A stretch of DNA of 64,000 nt, from positions 1-64,000 of the forward strand of contig JABGQA010000103.1 in NCBI GenBank assembly GCA_018644665.1, given 5' to 3'. A model generated the notes under the pieces. That model saw only the letters and a list, made by a program, of their open reading frames with translations. It did no database searches and was not told where the DNA came from. Numbering within the stretch: the first letter of the stretch is position 1; every line of letters begins with the position of its first letter. A program made the translations under genes and the position numbers. Shown here one piece after another: positions 62,057 to 64,000 of the stretch. This stretch comes from Candidatus Poribacteria bacterium. Lineage in GTDB: Bacteria > Poribacteria > WGA-4E > GCA-2687025.

Positions 62057-62074
62057 TTCGTCCTTCGTCACCCG
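62050..62074. terminator. weak hairpin at a convergent gene pair
   Basis: CGGGT at 62050-62054 pairs with ACCCG at 62070-62074 across a 15-base loop holding both stop codons of the convergent genes. The stem is short. Confidence 0.25.
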
Positions 62075-63096
62075 TTGGCGAAGATCATGCGATCGCGATT
62101 CGCGCACGGCAGGTCGACCCGCGCTCCCGTCATTCCACTCTCGATCGTCGCGAACCCAATCTCGTTCACAGCGACCCAGTCTGAGCCGGCGCAATGGGGC
62201 GGCGGCCCGCCGTCCAAGTGACCCGTAATCTGCTCGTAGGCGATCTTGAACGGCCCTACGTTCCCCGGAAGGTCGAGCGTGGCGTTGTCGACGACGGCGC
62301 CGTCGGCGTTCCGTAGGGTGGGCTGCAGATAGAACCCGGCCCGCAGTTGGCCCTCGCTTCCGAGCACGTCCACGGCGAACGCCGGCGCCTTGCCGTGATT
62401 ACCCACGTGGAAGCCCTGCACACCGCTGGCGAACTCAATGGTCGATGCCAGCGGCGCCGGCTCGGGCTCGTAGCCATCGGGCGCGTCGCCTCCCCCACGG
62501 ATGGACGCTGAGACGGCCGTCGGGTCGTACCCGGCGAACTGGCAGATCATGTCCGTGTTGTGGATCGAGAACGACAGCACCCCTCCGCCGCAGTAGCCGA
62601 TCACGGACTGCACCTCGCCGACGAGGCCGTCCTTCACCATATCCTGCAACCGCAGAAGCGCGGGCGACCAGTGCCGCGTGTAGTCCACGACTATGTGGAT
62701 GTCCCTGTCGTTCGCGATGCGAGCCATCTCGTCGGTCTCGGCGAGAGAGCAGCCGGCCGGCTTCTCGAGGAAGATCGCGCGGAGGTCCGCCTTCAGGACG
62801 TCCTGCATGACCGCGAAGTGGTGCGGGCCGCGTACGCACACGGCCACGATGTCCAGATCCTCGCTTTCGAGCATCTGCGTGTCGGTCTCGTAGTAGTTGA
62901 TGGAGCCGTCGGGGAACGCGGGGCCCCAGGTCTGGGCGAACTCATCGCGTCGCTCCTGGGACATGTCCGCCACGGCGACCAACCGCGTCGTGTCGCTGTG
63001 CCGGATGCCGCCGACGTGGCAGTACGGGTGTGCGTCCTCGGGGTTCGAGTACCGCGCCGCGATGGCGCCGAGACCGATCACTCCAACGCGATACAT
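62068..63096 (-). CDS. Gfo/Idh/MocA family oxidoreductase
   Basis: A 342-residue NAD(P)-dependent sugar/cyclitol dehydrogenase-like protein with the Rossmann motif GVIGLGAIAARYSN, the family EKPAGCS loop, and DYTRHWSPALLRLQ. The C-terminal FHVGNHGKAPAFAVDVLGSEGQL fits the substrate domain. ATG at 63096 has GAGGAG 6 bases upstream, preferred over the ATG at 63102. It follows the sugar isomerase-like gene by 16 bases; such pairs often act in one sugar pathway. Confidence 0.92.
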   Translation of the reverse strand: MYRVGVIGLGAIAARYSNPEDAHPYCHVGGIRHSDTTRLVAVADMSQERRDEFAQTWGPAFPDGSINYYETDTQMLESEDLDIVAVCVRGPHHFAVMQDVLKADLRAIFLEKPAGCSLAETDEMARIANDRDIHIVVDYTRHWSPALLRLQDMVKDGLVGEVQSVIGYCGGGVLSFSIHNTDMICQFAGYDPTAVSASIRGGGDAPDGYEPEPAPLASTIEFASGVQGFHVGNHGKAPAFAVDVLGSEGQLRAGFYLQPTLRNADGAVVDNATLDLPGNVGPFKIAYEQITGHLDGGPPPHCAGSDWVAVNEIGFATIESGMTGARVDLPCANRDRMIFANG

Positions 63097-63112
63097 GCGC
63101 ATCTCCTCGCGA

Positions 63113-64000
63113 TCAGGCGGCGCGGGCGGCTGCCAGTATGTCGTCGTAGTTCGCCAGGGCTTCGGCCAGCAGGTCGGCCAGCCCGTCGGGCGTGAAGCGC
63201 GTCTCGTATACGAAGGCGCCGCGGAACTCGACGTCCGCGAGGGCGTTCGCGAACGCGGCCCAGTCCACCACGCCACGGAACGGCAGCCAGTGGCGCTCAT
63301 CGATGCCGTTGTAGTCTGATACGTGCAGCGTGATGAGCCGATCCGCTAGAGAACGGACGACGCCGGGCAGAAGCGACGGGTATACGAGGTCCCCGCCCAG
63401 GGCGTCCAGCAGTTCGCGCTCCCGATCGGTGTCAGGGCGCACGGCGGCCATCCACGGCGGCGTCAGATGGTTCGTGTCGAGGCAGAACCCGGCCTGCTCA
63501 GTCGGGACGCCGTCGAGTAGGCGTCTGAGGCCCTCGGGCGTGTTCCCAAGGCACGTGCGAGGCAGCAACTCCACGGCGATGCGCACGCCGGCATCGGCCG
63601 CGCGGGCGCATAAGCCCAACAGGCTTGCCCGCGCCAGCGCCTCGCGCTTGTCGCGATCGGCAGGCGCGATGGGCTCCATGCTCCCGTGCACAACCAGGAT
63701 GGCCGCGCCGACGCCCTCCGCATAGCGGATCGACGCCTCCACCACGGCCACGCCGGTCGCACGGACGGCCTCGTCCTCGGAAGAGATGTCCACTGGCGCG
63801 CCGAAGGGAGCGTGCACGGTGTTGATGTTGACGCCACCGTCCGCGAGCGACGCGCGCAGCTTCGCCTGCCAGCCGGGGTCGTCGCAGGGCGGCCGGTACG
63901 TCACTTCGACGTACGGGATGCCGCTTCCGGTCACCGCCGCGAGCATCTCGTCTTCGGCGGGGCCGGGGGCCAACGGAACGGACGCGCCCGGACGGAACAG
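63113..64000 (-). CDS. sugar phosphate isomerase/epimerase-like TIM barrel, partial
   Basis: At least 286 residues of an AP-endonuclease-2-type TIM barrel. VEVTYRPPCDDPG and NINTVHAPFGAPVD, then ILVVHGSMEP, IAVELLPRTCLGN with a metal-binding Glu, CLDTNHLTPP with Asp/His, and LITLHVSDYNGIDERHWLPF with His ligands follow the family pattern. The frame stays open to the window edge (a TTG at 63973 is the first marked start), so the N-terminus is probably outside. It isomerises or epimerises a sugar or cyclitol, likely together with the next Gfo/Idh enzyme. Confidence 0.85.
   Translation of the reverse strand: MFRPGASVPLAPGPAEDEMLAAVTGSGIPYVEVTYRPPCDDPGWQAKLRASLADGGVNINTVHAPFGAPVDISSEDEAVRATGVAVVEASIRYAEGVGAAILVVHGSMEPIAPADRDKREALARASLLGLCARAADAGVRIAVELLPRTCLGNTPEGLRRLLDGVPTEQAGFCLDTNHLTPPWMAAVRPDTDRERELLDALGGDLVYPSLLPGVVRSLADRLITLHVSDYNGIDERHWLPFRGVVDWAAFANALADVEFRGAFVYETRFTPDGLADLLAEALANYDDILAAARAA

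Noticed and set aside
1-64000. CRISPR arrays, tRNA or rRNA genes, insertion sequences, prophage or attachment sites
   Set aside because: Looked for direct repeats, cloverleaf sequences, transposase or integrase motifs; none were found by reading.

Overview
The window is about 64 kb of gene-dense, high-GC bacterial DNA with about 61 protein-coding genes (59 that look intact and 2 disrupted). I see no rRNA, tRNA, CRISPR array, phage or insertion sequence. No gap between genes exceeds 300 bases; the largest (1800-2073, 10708-10910, 11538-11756, 20598-20802, 32395-32629, 43277-43521) hold at most promoter-like or short repeated motifs. The gene content suggests a Latescibacterota/Poribacteria/Planctomycetes-like heterotroph, probably a marine or sponge-associated metagenome-assembled genome: several Gfo/Idh/MocA oxidoreductases, three phytanoyl-CoA-type dioxygenases, two sulfatases, ThuA, a PL11-type lyase, a heparinase II/III-like protein, xylose isomerase and FucU. 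This placement is inferred from gene content only.

Layout. 0-10 kb is mainly a minus-strand run: methyltransferase, queF, a laminin-G-like surface protein, pgeF, a cell-wall amidase, an aminotransferase, a second methyltransferase, a beta-helix protein, a Nudix hydrolase, an AhpD-like peroxidase, miaA and two dioxygenases. 10.9-21.7 kb holds sugar and small-molecule oxidation genes on both strands: RidA, epimerase, Gfo/Idh, trmK, dioxygenase, DegT aminotransferase, ThuA, a TIM-barrel protein, a VOC protein and a sulfatase. 21.9-36.7 kb is a polysaccharide-degradation region: heparinase-like protein, a glycoside hydrolase with a frameshift, sialidase-like protein, PL11 lyase, xylA, a second sulfatase, oxidoreductases and fucU, with rpmB embedded. 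37-43 kb holds a peptide-binding lipoprotein, larB, two small envelope/stress proteins and alaS. 43.5-49.5 kb holds a Gfo/Idh protein, a frame-disrupted thioredoxin/deiodinase-like gene, an Hps-RraA fusion, panE and glyA. 49.5-58.5 kb is one minus-strand run containing iscA/erpA, mrp, glcD, glcE, a lone nuoB, a BNR-repeat protein, a nitrilase, an aldo/keto-reductase-like protein and a Ca/Na antiporter. 58.6-64 kb holds an esterase-like hydrolase, lpdA, an aldo/keto reductase, a Gfo/Idh protein and a sugar phosphate isomerase-like protein cut by the window edge.

The most notable result is at 7650-8198. Two in-frame reading frames are separated only by a TGA codon that sits exactly where the second cysteine of the AhpD CxxC redox motif should be. 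A 7-bp hairpin with a GUU loop lies at the right distance downstream to be a bacterial SECIS element, so the gene very probably encodes a selenoprotein (CxxU). A second redox gene, at 44.5-45.9 kb, has tryptophan (TGG) at the position of the catalytic Cys/Sec and is broken by several indels. Other points of interest are a perfect 30-bp palindrome that encodes the tails and stop codons of two convergent genes, an orphan nuoB in the place where glcF would be expected, and a short TTATCGGA-type motif recurring in gaps between genes.
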